Assembly: GCA_944472155.2 (NCBI GenBank)
Contig: OX235273.1
Coordinates: 107,530,582 to 107,594,581 of the forward strand
Direction of reading: 5' to 3'
Source: Trichobilharzia szidati
Taxonomy: Eukaryota > Platyhelminthes > Trematoda > Strigeidida > Schistosomatidae
DNA length: 64,000 nt
Numbering within the stretch: the first letter of the stretch is position 1; every line of letters begins with the position of its first letter. Of the stretch, positions 44,006-54,592 are shown one piece after another. The notes beneath the pieces are model-generated. The model ran no database searches. It had not been told where the DNA came from and saw only the letters and a program-made list of their open reading frames with translations. The translations under genes and the position numbers were made by a program.

Positions 44006-44750
44006 ACTCCTTGCTCCCCACAGTAACTCAAAGCAAACTTGTACATACAGAAAGAAACATTGATTAGTCTCAGTTTATTCGGTAACAATCCTTTCAGATA
44101 TTATACAACTTATACATTCTGTTTTATAGATTTTTTAAAGGCTGTTTTCATTATTATTATTATGATTATTACTCAGATCTGTTTACTGACTCAGTGATCT
44201 GAACTCACTTAACGGATTTCTCGAATATTCTTCCAAACTTATGATCAATAACTTTCTTTCTTCCTACTACACCATCCATATTACACGTATTGTTGTTGCC
44301 TCAAAACTACGATTCTCACGTGAAACTTCTGTTGAATAAAATGAAGAATGTTTGTTGTGTTTTTTTTTCAGTTTTGTTAATACTGTGTACATTTTAGGCT
44401 GTCTACAGTTGAAGAGAGGCCTGGAAATAAAATGTTCTCATTTTGATAGACTACAAATTTTGGTTCTTCCTGCTTTAAAGAAATTGGTGTGGCCTTAATT
44501 TCATTAAGTGTGGATAATAGACAGCTCCAGTAAAATAGCACTAATTTTAGAAGTGTCCTACTGTTAAATTTGAATTACGTAGATTAAGGTCAGTAAGATG
44601 TAAGGAAACTCCCAGTCACATGTCTTTATCGCTACTGTCTCATATTTAAACACACTTTATTAGTTCTCACTTAAAAAAACATTTACAAACCTTATTCAAC
44701 AGCTCATTTAAGCTTTTCAAGTGGATACTGAAGCAAGACAATGTTGTATA

Positions 44751-44974
44751 CTGTCATTGATGATATTCATTCAGACATCTTTAAAACACAAAATAATTGA
44801 GCAAAGAATATCCTTTTCGATAATTTCCTCCTCCTCTGGCTCTACAATTATATATATATACATATGTTTATATACATAGAATATTCTAGAATAGTAGTCA
44901 ATAACAATATTAGTGTTTTCTAAATAATATCGATTTGTAAAGTAAGATCAATGGAATTACAGTTCATTAAAGAT
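44751..44974 (-). mobile_element. Penelope-like element, 3' end (left part of an element split by a LINE)
   Basis: Minus-strand reverse complement of 36290-36500, including the hammerhead module at 44799-44845 (core CAGAGGAGGA, degenerate). It ends at TAAAGAT (44968-44974), the target duplication of the inserted LINE, and continues at 46508. Confidence 0.8.
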
Positions 44975-46500
44975 TATTATTGTATTATTGTTCCCTTGGG
45001 TTCCTAGTGGAACGTAGGGCTTCAACTGCACGCCTCCACTTGCTTCTGTCTTCTGCTGTACTTTTCAGCTGCATCCATGTTAGTCCATACTGTTTCAACA
45101 CCTCTTCACACGATCTCCTCCATGTCACCCTTGCACGTCCCACTCGCCGCTTCCCTTTCGAGTTCCACTCGAGCACTGGCCTGACGTGCGATGTCACCCA
45201 ACGGCCTCCTCAGCGAGTGTCCAATCCATCTACACTTACTCCTGCATATTTGTTGGGCGATTGGTTCTTGCTTTGTTTGTTCCCATAGTTTCTTGTTGGT
45301 GATTCTTTCCGTCGCCATCTGATCTTCAGTATAGAGCGAAGACAGTTATTGATAAAGGTCTGCAACAGGCTGTTGGAAATATTCTTTGTGATCCGCCAAG
45401 TTTCTGATTCGTATAGAAGAAGTGATTTGACGTTTGTATTGAAAATCCGAATTTTGTTGTTGATGCTGAGTGACGAAGATTTCCAGATTGGTTTCAGGTT
45501 GATGAATGTGTTTCTCGCCTTCCCGATTCTCGATTTGACATCCTCGTCCGTCCGTTTCTCCTGTAGTTGAAACAATGCTCCCTAGATAAATGAATGAAGT
45601 AACCTCTTTCAAATCCCTCCCGTTGATGGTGATTGGCGCTGGATGTTGCTGCTGCTGTTGTTGCTGGTTGGTTATTTTCACAACCTCCGTATTGTCTATG
45701 TTCACCTGGAGTCCTGTCTTTGCTGCTTCTTCGACCAGTTTGTCGATTTTCGCTTGTAAGTCTTCGATTTTGTGTGACATGAAACATAAATCATCCACGC
45801 GCGAAATCCAGGTCTTCCAGGTTCTTCACGTCGGTCCAGGATATCCCTGTCTTCTCGTTTCCCACTGTCTGACGCATAATCCAGTCGACCACAATTAGGA
45901 ATATCATTGGTGATAATAAGCACCCTTGTCTGACTTCTGTATTCACTCCAAACGCCTCGCTGAGTTTTCCGTTGTGGATCATTCGACATGTGCCGTTGTC
46001 GTACAGCTGTTGAATAAGGTTGATGAATATTTGGGGTACGCCGTAGTACTCGAGTAGTTTCCAAATAACTTGGCGGTCAACGCTGTCAAAGTCCTTCTCC
46101 AAGTCTATGAAGTTGAGGTAGAGGTTTGATTGCCATTCCATGCTTTGTTCGATGATGATGAGGCGTAGAGTTGCAGTTGGGTTAGGACATGATTTGCCTT
46201 TCCTGAATCCAGCTTGTTCTGCTCGCAGTTCTGCATCCAGTGCGTCCTTTATTCTCTCCAGGATGATGCGACTCAGGATTTTACTTGGCGTCGACAGGAG
46301 CATGATTCCTCGCCAGTTCTTGCAGAGTGAGGCCTAAGTCGCCTTTCTTTGGTAGTTTCACTAGGTAACCTTTCCTCCAGTTAGTAGGCACCTTTCCCTC
46401 TTTCCAGATCTTTTGCAATAATGGAGTCAGCATATCTGCTGTCGTCTCTGGGTCAGCTTTCAGTGCTTCTGGGGGTATTCCATCTGGTCCAGCTGCTTAG
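44975..46500 (-). mobile_element. LINE family 1, 1.5-kb copy inserted in a PLE
   Basis: Flanked by TAAAGAT (44968-44974 and 46501-46507). The minus strand begins AAGPDGIPPEALKADPETTA, then SKILSRIILERIKDALDAEL, RAEQAGFRKGKSC, DLEKDFDSVDRQVIWKLLEY and VRQGCLLSPMIFLIVVDWIM. The catalytic box is damaged (DLDFAR, then VDDLCFMSHKIEDLQ). The Gln linker, YLGSIVSTTG and C-terminus to VEALRSTRNP follow, and a tail of ATT units. It contains the longest RT stretch of this family in the window, but with several frameshifts. Confidence 0.88.
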
Positions 46501-46507
46501 TAAAGAT

Positions 46508-46830
46508 GCTTAAATAATAATAATAAAGATATAATAGCGAATAGAATAGCAACTAAAATTAAGGAAATTTCTACAGAGGTTGAGGATGGCCGATATGTGG
46601 ACAACGTTTGAACTAGCTTCTTTTGGACGCACAAATTAGGCTTCTTAATATGGATCCCAAAGGCCAGCCTCAGCAGCATTTAGTAGTCGAACTCTTAAGG
46701 CGAAATTGAGATTTATTGGTATGCTGTAAATGACTTCGAAAGCCACCTCGTTGACATCAATCTTGTGTTCTGTATCCATAAGATGAGATAGAACAGCGAT
46801 GAGAATAGATTTTGTTTGTCCTTTACTTAC
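46508..46830 (-). mobile_element. Penelope-like element, coding part of the split element
   Basis: Continues 44751-44974 on the minus strand: IHIKKPNLCVQKKLVQTL, an RVRLLNAAEAG-like block and EHKIDVNEVAFEVIYSIPIN, running to 46826 where an oppositely oriented PLE starts. Confidence 0.75.
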
Positions 46831-47665
46831 CTGCTCCTGTGGTGGCAGTTACATAGGCCGTACAAGAAGGCGTGTTTCTCGTCGAACATCACCCTGCATA
46901 GTGGTTAAGTAAAGGACAAACCAAATCCATTCGTAGCCCTATTCTATCTCATCTTGTGGATACGGAACATGAGATTGATGTCAACGAGGCGGCTTTCAAA
47001 GTCATTTACCGCATACCAATAAATCTTAACTTCACCTTAAGAGTTAGACTACTAAATATTGCTGAGGCTGTTGAGATCCATATTAAGAAGCCTAATATAT
47101 GTGTCTAAAATAAGCTAGTTAAGATATTGCCCTTACCTCACTGGCCAACTTGGTTCGAATGATCACCAGTTTTTTGTAGAAATTTCCTTAATTTTAGTTG
47201 ATATTCTGTTTGCTACTATATCTTTATTGTTATTATAATTTAAGCATCTTTAGTGAACTGTTATTCCATTGATCTTGCTTTACAAATCGATATTATTTAA
47301 AATACACTAATATTTTTATTGGTGCGTCTGTGGCACAGTGGTTAGGACGCTCCATGACCATGCACATGGTCCGGGGTTCGATCCCCGACCGACGAACTCT
47401 CTTACCTCGCCAAAGCAGTAATAAAAAGCCGGTAAAGAGGAAAGGGTGGGCATGAGGCTAGCAACCTCATCCTGTAAAAGTAAACCACTGCTACAGAAAT
47501 TTCAAGCCTCTAGCTTGAAGCCCTATGTTCCACTAGGAACGTGAAGGAATAAAAATATTTTTATTGACTACTGTTCTAGGATATTCAATGTATATAAACA
47601 TACATATAATTGTAGAGTCAGAGGAGGAGGAAATTATCGAAAAGGATATTCTTTGCTCAATTATT
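46831..47665 (+). mobile_element. Penelope-like element, plus copy facing the previous one
   Basis: CSCGGSYIGRTRRRVSRRTS opens it, followed by damaged endonuclease, PNICV and the 3' region. A SINE A copy is inserted at 47322-47553. A hammerhead-like module is at 47612-47659 (stem I with GAGU, core CAGAGGAGGA). Together with 46508-46826 it forms an inverted pair. Confidence 0.75.
47322..47553 (+). mobile_element. SINE A, complete, with 13-base target-site duplication
   Basis: AATATTTTTATTG at 47309-47321 and 47554-47566. A box TGGCACAGTGG (47331-47341), B box GGTTCGATCCC (47375-47385), body GGGTGGGCATGAGGCTAGCA, tail GAAGCCCTATGTTCCAC and an AATAAAAA end. Best copy to define the family: 232 bases. 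Confidence 0.9.
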
Positions 47666-47679
47666 TTGTGTTTTATTGA

Positions 47680-48150
47680 TGCTATTCCTGATTGTGGTTA
47701 ACTGGATCATGTGACAGATCGTGGGGACCAAGAAGACCAGCACACGTTGGACTGACAAAAGGACACTAGAAGACTTGTACTTAGCGTATGATTTATGTTT
47801 TATGCAAATCCCATACTCGAAGACTTACAAGTGAACAGTAACAAGTTAGCAGGAAAGGTAGTAAAGATGGTAATCTAGAAGAACACATTGAAGACAAGGG
47901 GGTGAGATGAAAATATCTAACTAACAATAACAAGCGCCAATCATCATCAACTGAAAGAAACCTAAACGAAGTTACCTCTTTCAATAACTTGACTTTGGCA
48001 ATATCGTTTTGAATACAAGTGGCATAGATGAGAATGTCGAAACTAGGATCATTTCAGGAAAGTAAGGAAGGTGTTGGTTACCCTAAAATCGTGGTGAAGA
48101 TCTACAGGATCTATCACAAGTAACAAGATCCAAATTTTCAACTGGCTGCT
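47680..48150 (+). mobile_element. LINE family 1, very degenerate
   Basis: GCTATTCCTGATTGTGGTTA (FLIVVNW), GACAAAAGGACACTAGAAGA, AATCCCATACTCGAAGACTT and the TSFNNLTLAISF-like block keep the post-catalytic order of family 1. Confidence 0.55.
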
Positions 48151-48630
48151 TGAATTCGCAATTCTCTAATTATACCTGCTTTCTTGATTACCATTAGTGA
48201 TATCAAGTAGATCAGAACTGGACAGTTTCAGTTTCGAAGAAACCATGGTGATATTTCGCCATTATGATGAAAATCAGAGATGTATGTAGGTCTGATAGAC
48301 TCAGTGGGGCTGTTTTCGAGCATATTAGTGTAGCAAACACCACAACAGTTATTTTTGCTGTCTATAAAAACTGATAAAGTACCCATAAATCGGAAAAACA
48401 TAACATCTAGTAAGTCAAATAAGACCAAACACCTGGTGAAATTCAAATCGTAATTGATCGCCTCCATTCTACCCATTCAAGTAGTCAGAAACGAAAGGGA
48501 AGTAAATGTTGTTGTCGTTTTTTGTTGTTATAACTCATATACTCTCCTTAAATGTTAGAAGGAGTAGGTCGGTATCAAACTCTGCGACACGTCTTCAACA
48601 TTAATTTAAGAAAATTCATAATCATACCGT

Positions 48631-49079
48631 TCTTCTATACGGATCAGAAACTTGGCGGGTCACAAAGAATATTTCCAACAGCCTGTTGCAGACCTTTATC
48701 AACAACATGCCTTCGCTTTATACTGAAGATCAGATGGCCGCCGGAAAGAATCACCAACAAGAAACTATGGGAACAAACAAAACAAGAATCAATCGCTCAA
48801 CAAATATGCAGGAGAAAGTGGAGACAGTGGAGGAGTGGACACTCGCTGAGGAGGCTGCTGGGTGACATCGCGCGTCAGGCCATAGCTTGAGTGGAACCCG
48901 AAGGGAAGCGGCGAGTGGGACGTCCAATAGTGACATGGAGGAGATCGTGTGAAGAGGAGCTGACACAGTATGGATTAACATGGATGCAGGTGAAAAGTAC
49001 AGCAGAAGACAGAAACAAGTGGAGACGTGTAGCTGAAGCCCTATGTTCCACTAGGAATCCAAGGGAACAATAATAATAA
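48631..49079 (+). mobile_element. LINE family 1, short copy with 13-base target-site duplication
   Basis: ATAATCATACCGT at 48618-48630 and 49080-49092. It contains only the last ~450 bases: YGSETWRVTKNI-like, ERITNKKLWEQTKQESIAQQ, SLRRLLGDIARQA, VEALCSTRN-like end and AATAATAAT tail. Located in intron 1, about 120 bases from exon 1. Confidence 0.85.
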
Positions 49080-49210
49080 ATAATCATACCGTGATAACAA
49101 CTTTGAAATTACATGAATGACAACAATTAAAGAACTACAGTTCTACTGTTCATAAAACACTTCATACATAAACAACATCTTTTACAAAAAAGCCTAAACT
49201 ACAAACTTAC

Positions 49211-49553
49211 CTATATTCACCAGTCTCAAGCCTTCATTTTCTTCCAAAAATCTTAAAACCATCGTGACATTTTCTAATTTCTGTGTACGAAAACTTGGTT
49301 TCCTGTTAACATGTTTAAATTGTTGTCCAGATAGGGATTCAACTAAAGCAATCAATCGAAGACCATCAGCTAAATCGAATTGTAAATCTTCTACGGTAAC
49401 ATTTTTAGGCTTTAAATGTTCATTAGCCCATCGAGTAAATGTATTCTTTTGTATTAACTTCCATTCAGCGTCTTCAGCCAACTCGCGTTCGGCCAATGGG
49501 ATCTCCTCCTCATCTTCATCCACATAACCGGCATCTGCATCTGGATAGTCCAT
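49211..49553 (-). CDS. FLN: filamin exon 1: start codon and first three quarters of CH1
   Basis: The exon encodes 114 residues plus one base. It opens with an acidic leader (MDYPDADAGYVDEDEEEIPL), then EWKLIQKNTFTRWANEHLK, which is the first helix of the CH1 domain of an alpha-actinin/filamin-type actin-binding region. LQFDLADGLRLIALVESLSG and the end at LRLVNI follow, where filamin CH1 continues into a conserved helix. The donor is G|GTAAGT at 49210. The ATG is chosen because it is the first one before the CH1 homology and lies 21 bases after a strong splice acceptor. Known family role: F-actin crosslinking in the cell cortex and contractile tissue. Recognition is from conserved motifs and from the continuation into the next exons. 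Confidence 0.95.
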
Positions 49554-49600
49554 GTTTTGCTTGATTTTTTGTTACTAGAAAAGGGAGTAAAGAAGAAATA
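49554..49600 (-). promoter_or_regulatory. splice acceptor just upstream of the filamin start codon
   Basis: Read on the minus strand, a pyrimidine-rich tract (TTTCTTCTTTACTCCCTTTTC) ends in TAG at 49575, leaving a 21-base leader before the ATG. It could be the 3' end of an intron in the 5' UTR, or a spliced-leader trans-splice site, which schistosomes use for a subset of messages. The sequence alone does not decide. No promoter can be placed with confidence upstream. Confidence 0.6.
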
Positions 49601-49815
49601 GTGTTTGTTTTGATAAAGTAATTTACTGATTTGACTTTATAAAACCACCTGTATATGTACTGCGTATAATGAAAATGATGCTAGCCATTGCTAAGCAGTC
49701 TTAGACACTGTGGAGAGCAAACGAACTTCGCCCAAGGTCATTATTCCTGTGAAAAATTAGGTCATTTTTTTTATCTTCATCATTCCGATGAGACGATTAC
49801 TAACAGTACATACAC
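49601..49815. other. sequence upstream of the filamin start, nothing recognised
   Basis: AT-rich. No TATA or initiator that can be assigned. Either a 5' UTR intron or the promoter side. Confidence 0.35.
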
Positions 49816-49819
49816 TATT

Positions 49820-50385
49820 ATCGTGTTCACACCACCCTCTTCACTCACAACTCTTACCTTGCATCTCATCAGGCAAAACCAGACGCCTATATAGAAAACT
49901 AAATGCTCGCACCAGCAAGTACAAAAACTCAACCATACCCTACTTGGCTCGTGTTCTGTGCGATTAAGAAAGCATTAGGCGTGACACCTATAACTTATTA
50001 AATAGTCAGTAGAACAATTGGATCTCGTCTTTCCAACTCATCTCATTTATAGGTACAACGTTTTCTTTCTTTCTTTTCCTTTTCTCTCTCTTTTTTTCTC
50101 TTTTTTCCGTTATGTGCTGCTTTGTTTCTTTCTCTCGCTTACGCCAGTAAATATAATAGCACCTACTTTTCTAACGCCTTCAAACACTGTTCAACTTTGG
50201 CTTTGCTACCGACATCCCAATATGTTGTTGTCATAATGAACTGAGATTTCCTTAATCCATGTAGAATTCTATTTATTGATAATGTACTAACTGGATGCAA
50301 TACTGTAGTAAAAATGCTGAGAATTCCATTCTGTATCACAAGTACTGTTTTGGAATAAAGCAAATTATTATTATTATTATTAGAT
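49820..50385 (+). mobile_element. CR1-like LINE 3' end and UTR
   Basis: KTRRLYRKLNARTSKYKNST and IPYLARVLCD, the CR1 C-terminus, then a T-rich UTR and the terminal GGAATAAAGCAAATTATTATT shared with 35160-35190. About 350 bases shorter than the copy at 34255. Confidence 0.75.
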
Positions 50386-50404
50386 AACTTCATATTCAAG
50401 TTAT

Positions 50405-51000
50405 GTTTCCCCCAGTGAAACTGCTGCAGACATTCTAAGGTGTAGACTTAACAGATCGACTGAGAGAACAGTCCCTGTGGTTAAAGTGGTATTCAGTTTC
50501 CAAGCTACCAAACTACCAGTGGTAACCTCTTCAATGTGTATTTATGAATTTAATCGTTCATGCAGAGTTAGTTACATTGGACGTACTCAGAAGGCTTCAG
50601 CCATGCACGCACATGAACGTGTATCTGTATGGTTGAGTAAAGGGAAAATCGAACACGTAAATAGTGCAGTCTTAGTTCACATAGTAGATACTGGACATTC
50701 AATAAAAATGGAGCAAGCGTTCTCTATCTAAAGGAGCTAGACTATGTCTTCTGTGACCAGAACACCTCGACTCTGTATACAGAAGAAGTATGTCCAACTC
50801 TTTTTGTTTACCTTAGCCTACAAGAAGGTCAACAAATGCTTCATAAACATCAATAATTTAGTTCTCTACTTCATTTTCTCCCGTTTGTTTCACAGACAAA
50901 CTTTTATTCCAGACCTTTTCCAACTTCATGACTTCTTTTATTATGTCTATTACACTCCAGGATTATGTGATACTTTTAAAATTTGTTAATATGTCCAAAC
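50405..51000 (+). mobile_element. Penelope-like element, endonuclease region
   Basis: SSMCIYEFNRSCRVSYIGRT, VWLSKGKIEHVNSAVLVHIV and DTGHSIKMEQAFSI, a frameshift, then LCIQKKYVQLFLFTLAY. A Cys-to-Arg change hits the Cys-x-Cys motif. Truncated and inactive. Confidence 0.75.
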
Positions 51001-51410
51001 AGTTCTTTCCGTGCCACCTTATCAATTTCTTCACTAACTGATGATCCTCCGCTAATAGTACTTTTGTGTTTACACTACACCATCGTTCATATTTCATCAT
51101 TATTATTATTGTTATTTGTCACCCTTGTACTTACGTGTAGTCTATCCCATCTGTTGGTGTATTTCTCTGTAGTATTCTCCCACCACTTACTAGATTCACC
51201 TTTAAACTTGCACTTTTTGTTGACTATATATATACAAACACATCAGGAAATTAGTGCGTTTCATTTCCTTTTATGTTCTTATTACCTCTACATTTTATGT
51301 TGGTTCAAATGACAGTTGGAACTCACCGACAAGCTATGAATGATAAGGTGGCTTGTTTAAATCACTGGGCTATCTAAATTTTCGTCCAGTATAATTCATT
51401 AAACTCTTCT
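51001..51410. other. flanking sequence, nothing recognised
   Basis: T-rich, possibly PLE 3' region. A 109-codon ORF at 50983-51312 is T-rich low-complexity translation. Confidence 0.3.
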
Positions 51411-51414
51411 ATAG

Positions 51415-51810
51415 TTGGTTTGTAAGGATTAGTTTTGTTTTCTTTACGAGTTGATCACGGATTGATATCAACTTAGAGAAGCATTGAAAACAAGCAGGGA
51501 GTACTGGACAGTCGTGACCATTGAGGTCCATCCAGTCAAGTGTGTGAGGATGGATGTCCCACCGATGAGATTGGTTGGGGTCGCGCTAAATCACGAATTG
51601 GTAGAAGTTAGAATTCATGGACTGGACATTCAATCGGGTCACAGTGGCTGAATGGGTTACGAGCTAGCTCGCCTTGTAACTGGAAGGTCCTGGGTCCGAA
51701 CCTTCTGTGGTGGGTGCGTACTGCTGCTGAAACAGCTGTCTGGCGGTACTTCCTGATTGTTAGTGGTTCTCTAACTGATGTCAATCCGTGATCAACTCGC
51801 AAGAATCATA
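51415..51810. repeat. SINE B composite
   Basis: Minus-strand tail and body at 51415-51510 are followed by a plus-strand copy with B box GGTCCGAACC and a hammerhead remnant in which the core and stem II are deleted (CTGCTGCTGAAACAGCTGTC). Confidence 0.6.
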
Positions 51811-52263
51811 AACTCTTTTTCATTTTTTATGGTTTTATAATTATCTAATTATTTATTTTGGGTCACTATACATGAACTCGCACACAATTTCAGTTTGCTG
51901 TCAAAGTAATGCTGAGCACTTCTCAAAGGAAATGAGGGAAAGTATCGAAGAGGATGGAATCGGAACTACAATTGTTCTCTGTAACTATTATTGTTCTGAA
52001 TAATTTATGGGGGATATTGAAATTTACAGAGTGTAGTATAATCGAGAAGTGTGGTCTTTGTGTAGGTTGAAATCTATCAACCATGTGTGAGACATAGTCA
52101 TTAATCTTAGCAACACTGATACTGTAATGCTTCGGAGTGTACTAAAATACTGTTATAGATTTTGACAAAAGTCACCTACCTAGGTTTCATACCTTTCCAG
52201 ACTTTTCAGAGCAATTCTTCTCTACCTTAAGGAAATACGTACTATCAGTACAGCAGACAGTGT
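51811..52263. other. flanking sequence, nothing recognised
   Basis: No repeat, exon or RNA gene seen. Confidence 0.35.
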
Positions 52264-52275
52264 ACACAAGTTTAT

Positions 52276-52484
52276 TATTATTTTTATTCCTTTACACTCC
52301 CAGTGGGACATAGGGCTACTTCAAGTTAGAGGCTTGAACTTTCGGTAACAGTGGTGTTTATTTTCACAAGGGGTGGAGTTGCTAGTCTCATGCCTAACTT
52401 TCCGTCTTCACCAGTCTGATTACTGGCTTAGTGAGGTAAATGTATGCCTGGTTGGCGAGCTTCGTACCGCTGTGCCACCGATGC
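52276..52484 (-). mobile_element. SINE A with 12-base target-site duplication
   Basis: ACACAAGTTTAT at 52264-52275 and 52485-52496. Minus strand; the B box is deleted, body and tail kept (GGGACATAGGGCTACTTCAA subfamily, also at 53.7 kb). Confidence 0.8.
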
Positions 52485-52684
52485 ACACAAGTTTATATGT
52501 GAATCAGATAACTCGCAAGTGATTAACACAGTAGATCTAAATTACTGACAAGATCTTTAAAGTTTACAGTAAAATTTCAGCCAGTGAATCTTTCCTTCAG
52601 TTATGCCCTTTTATACTTGTCACTTTGTGAAATGTGTTCAAAAGAAACTAATTTATTTCACCTCCTACATGTTTTACTGATTCT

Positions 52685-53100
52685 ATAGAGCCAGTTACAT
52701 TCAGCGTACAGTTAGGCATGTTTATCATCGGATTTCTGAACATCATTCTGCATAGTTAAGCAAAAGACAAACAAGGTCTATTCGTAGCCCTGTTTTAGTT
52801 CACCTTATAGTGGTTGCTGAACATAAAGTTGATGTATACAAAAAATTGAAAATCATCTATTATATTCCAACTAATCCTGATTTTGCCTTACATGTTCGTC
52901 TTCTACATTGTCTTCCACAGCCATCCCTAAGAAGATCTTTTAGACACTTTCCCTATCTACACCTTCATTATTTGATTGTAAAAATTTGACAATTTCCCCT
53001 ATTCTCTAAGCCTTTTAAAAGTTAGAACCACATGAAGAGGTTTTCGAAAAGAAGTTTCTTTGATCAATGTTTTTTGTTTTCTAAATGTTTGAGTTGTATC
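52685..53100 (+). mobile_element. Penelope-like element, degenerate endonuclease and 3' end
   Basis: GCCAGTTACATTCAGCGTAC (ASYIQRT), ATTTCTGAACATCATTCTGC and GCTGAACATAAAGTTGATG follow the endonuclease order. It ends in a hammerhead-like module at 53021-53068 (core AUGAAGA, GAAA, AGAAGUUUCUUU, AUC). Confidence 0.65.
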
Positions 53101-53429
53101 CCTTTTTGCATGAATATTAAACAGTGTAATAGTGTTGGTATAACCAAATAGAAAAACAACGGGTAATTTCAAAAATTCTCACAGACAGTAACTGTCAGAC
53201 AACCTACTTGTAGGTAAATAACTATTAGAAATCCATCGGTAATCGAGAGTTGCACAGTTTCGTTACCTGTAATGTTTTGACATCATAAAACTGCCTAACG
53301 CTTCAACTTTCTTTGTCTATGAAATTGTCAATAAAGTTTTCTTTTAAAAGAACAGAGGAACAATACTCCTCATCTTAAGAAATTTCATTCACGTGTTCCT
53401 CATTTAAGTTTTAATTATAGTGAATAAGA

Positions 53430-53640
53430 ATAAGGAATCATGAGAATGTGGTTAGCGCATGGACATCAGGTAGACATACTGTGAGCTCTTTCAAAGCAAT
53501 AAACAAACAATCAAGCTCAAGTCTCTTGAAGTTCACAGAGTCTGCCACTATCAAACGATTGAAACCTGATTTATTTATTCAAAAAGAAGCCTTAGTAATG
53601 TCTTCTCTCTACCTTGGTTACTCGTCTTTTAAACCTAATT
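53430..53640 (+). mobile_element. Penelope-like element, C-terminal scrap
   Basis: SSLLKFTESATIKRLKPDLF and IQKEALVMSSLYLGY match the end of PLE proteins (EA..I...KP.LC.QK). Isolated. Confidence 0.6.
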
Positions 53641-53697
53641 GATTGTATCGTCTTCTATTGAACGTAAATGTTGATTTCTTTTCATTCTTACCAAGTT

Positions 53698-53875
53698 TTT
53701 TATATTCCTGTACATTCCCAGTGGAACATAGGGCTACTTCAAGTTATAGGCTTGAACGTTCAGTAGCAGTGGTGTTTATTTTTACGGGGTGGGGTTGCTA
53801 GTCTCACGCCCAACCTCCTCTCTTTCTCAGGATTATAACCAGCTGGGACTCGAACCTCGGACCAAGTTATGCGTC
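53698..53875 (-). repeat. SINE A copy
   Basis: ACATTCCCAGTGGAACATAG, GGTGGGGTTGCTAGTCTCAC in plus-strand view. The tRNA-like head is shortened. Confidence 0.65.
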
Positions 53876-54179
53876 ATCAATTATTAAGCATTATACTTTA
53901 TATGTTTGATATCTAACTAAATGAGTTTAACTCACAATATATTTCTATTGACTTACGTAATCGTATAATTTATTTACCTCAATATCTTGTTGCTACTTGT
54001 GCTCCCTACTTTAGTTTTTTTTTTATTCGGGTAAATCTGATCACATTGTGCATATAAGCTCAGCAGTGATTTTATATTTTGCGAACTTAATATTTCTATT
54101 CATCTGTACACATGCTATGATTATTCGTAAATATTGTTCCATATTTCTCTCTCCAACGAACTAATTATTACTTATTACC

Positions 54180-54360
54180 ATTATTCCTTTTCATTCGTAG
54201 TGGAACATAGGGCTCCAGGTTTGAGATTGAAGTTTTACTAGTGGTGTTCTTTTTTACGGAGTAGGTTTCCTTGCCTTACGCGTCCAACCTTGAGTATATC
54301 AGGTGGGAATCGAACTCTGGACCACATGCTTCTTTGGTGAATGTTCCAGCAGTGACGTTA
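54180..54360 (-). repeat. SINE A, diverged copy
   Basis: CGTAGTGGAACATAGGGCTC, TTTTTACGGAGTAGGTTTCC and TGGGAATCGAACTCTGGACC in plus-strand view. Confidence 0.6.
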
Positions 54361-54530
54361 CCAATGATGCTTAATGAATTGATAAAATGTGCTAAAATTG
54401 TAACAAGGGAAACTATTAACTTTCATTATTCAAGTTGTATAAGCAGATGGTTTATGAGATATCGACTGACTAAATAAACTGAAAACATTTATTTCCCGAT
54501 ACGATTTTAAAACAAGCAACAAAGTTTAAT

Positions 54531-54592
54531 AAAGCAGGATTTAATGAATTCATCAAATTTCGGTAGAATTCCTCTTCAGCTGAATGCTCTAC
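54531..54592 (-). ncRNA. hammerhead ribozyme with intact core at a PLE terminus
   Basis: Read on the minus strand: core CUGAAGA (54579-54573), G12-A-A-A (54561-54558), cleavage triplet AUC (54540-54538). Stem III has 8 continuous pairs including the A15.1-U16.1 pair, closed by an AAUU loop. Stem II is short (GG/CC with a 7-base loop). Stem I has CAG/CUG, an internal bulge, then AGAG/CUUU. All conserved positions of CUGANGA...GAAA...NUH are met. It lies 3' of the PLE coding region, where ribozymes are known in this element class. Confidence 0.7.

Larger units (their letters stand above)
1..49574 (-). other. FLN: filamin gene span (5' part, continues off the left edge)
   Basis: Gene-level entry joining six minus-strand coding exons: 49553-49211, 41603-41491, 33831-33450, 11116-10998, 8830-8590 and 1853-1653. 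Exon-end phases are 1, 0, 1, 0, 1, 1, and each matches the next exon. Introns are about 7.6, 7.7, 22.3, 2.2 and 6.7 kb, all GT/AG. The product is an actin crosslinker: an N-terminal pair of calponin-homology domains, then filamin-type Ig repeats. Repeats beyond the second lie left of position 1. About 97% of the span is intron and mostly transposon debris. Confidence 0.93.

Noticed and set aside
47322..47400. tRNA gene suggested by A and B boxes (also at 9.9, 11.3, 32.9, 57.1, 58.1 and 60.8 kb)
   Set aside because: The boxes sit in heads of dispersed repeats with common bodies, tails and target duplications, and no acceptor stem or clean cloverleaf can be drawn.
50983..51312. 109-codon hydrophobic ORF as a membrane protein
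   Set aside because: The composition reflects T-rich sequence. No conserved motif, and it lies in probable PLE 3' sequence.
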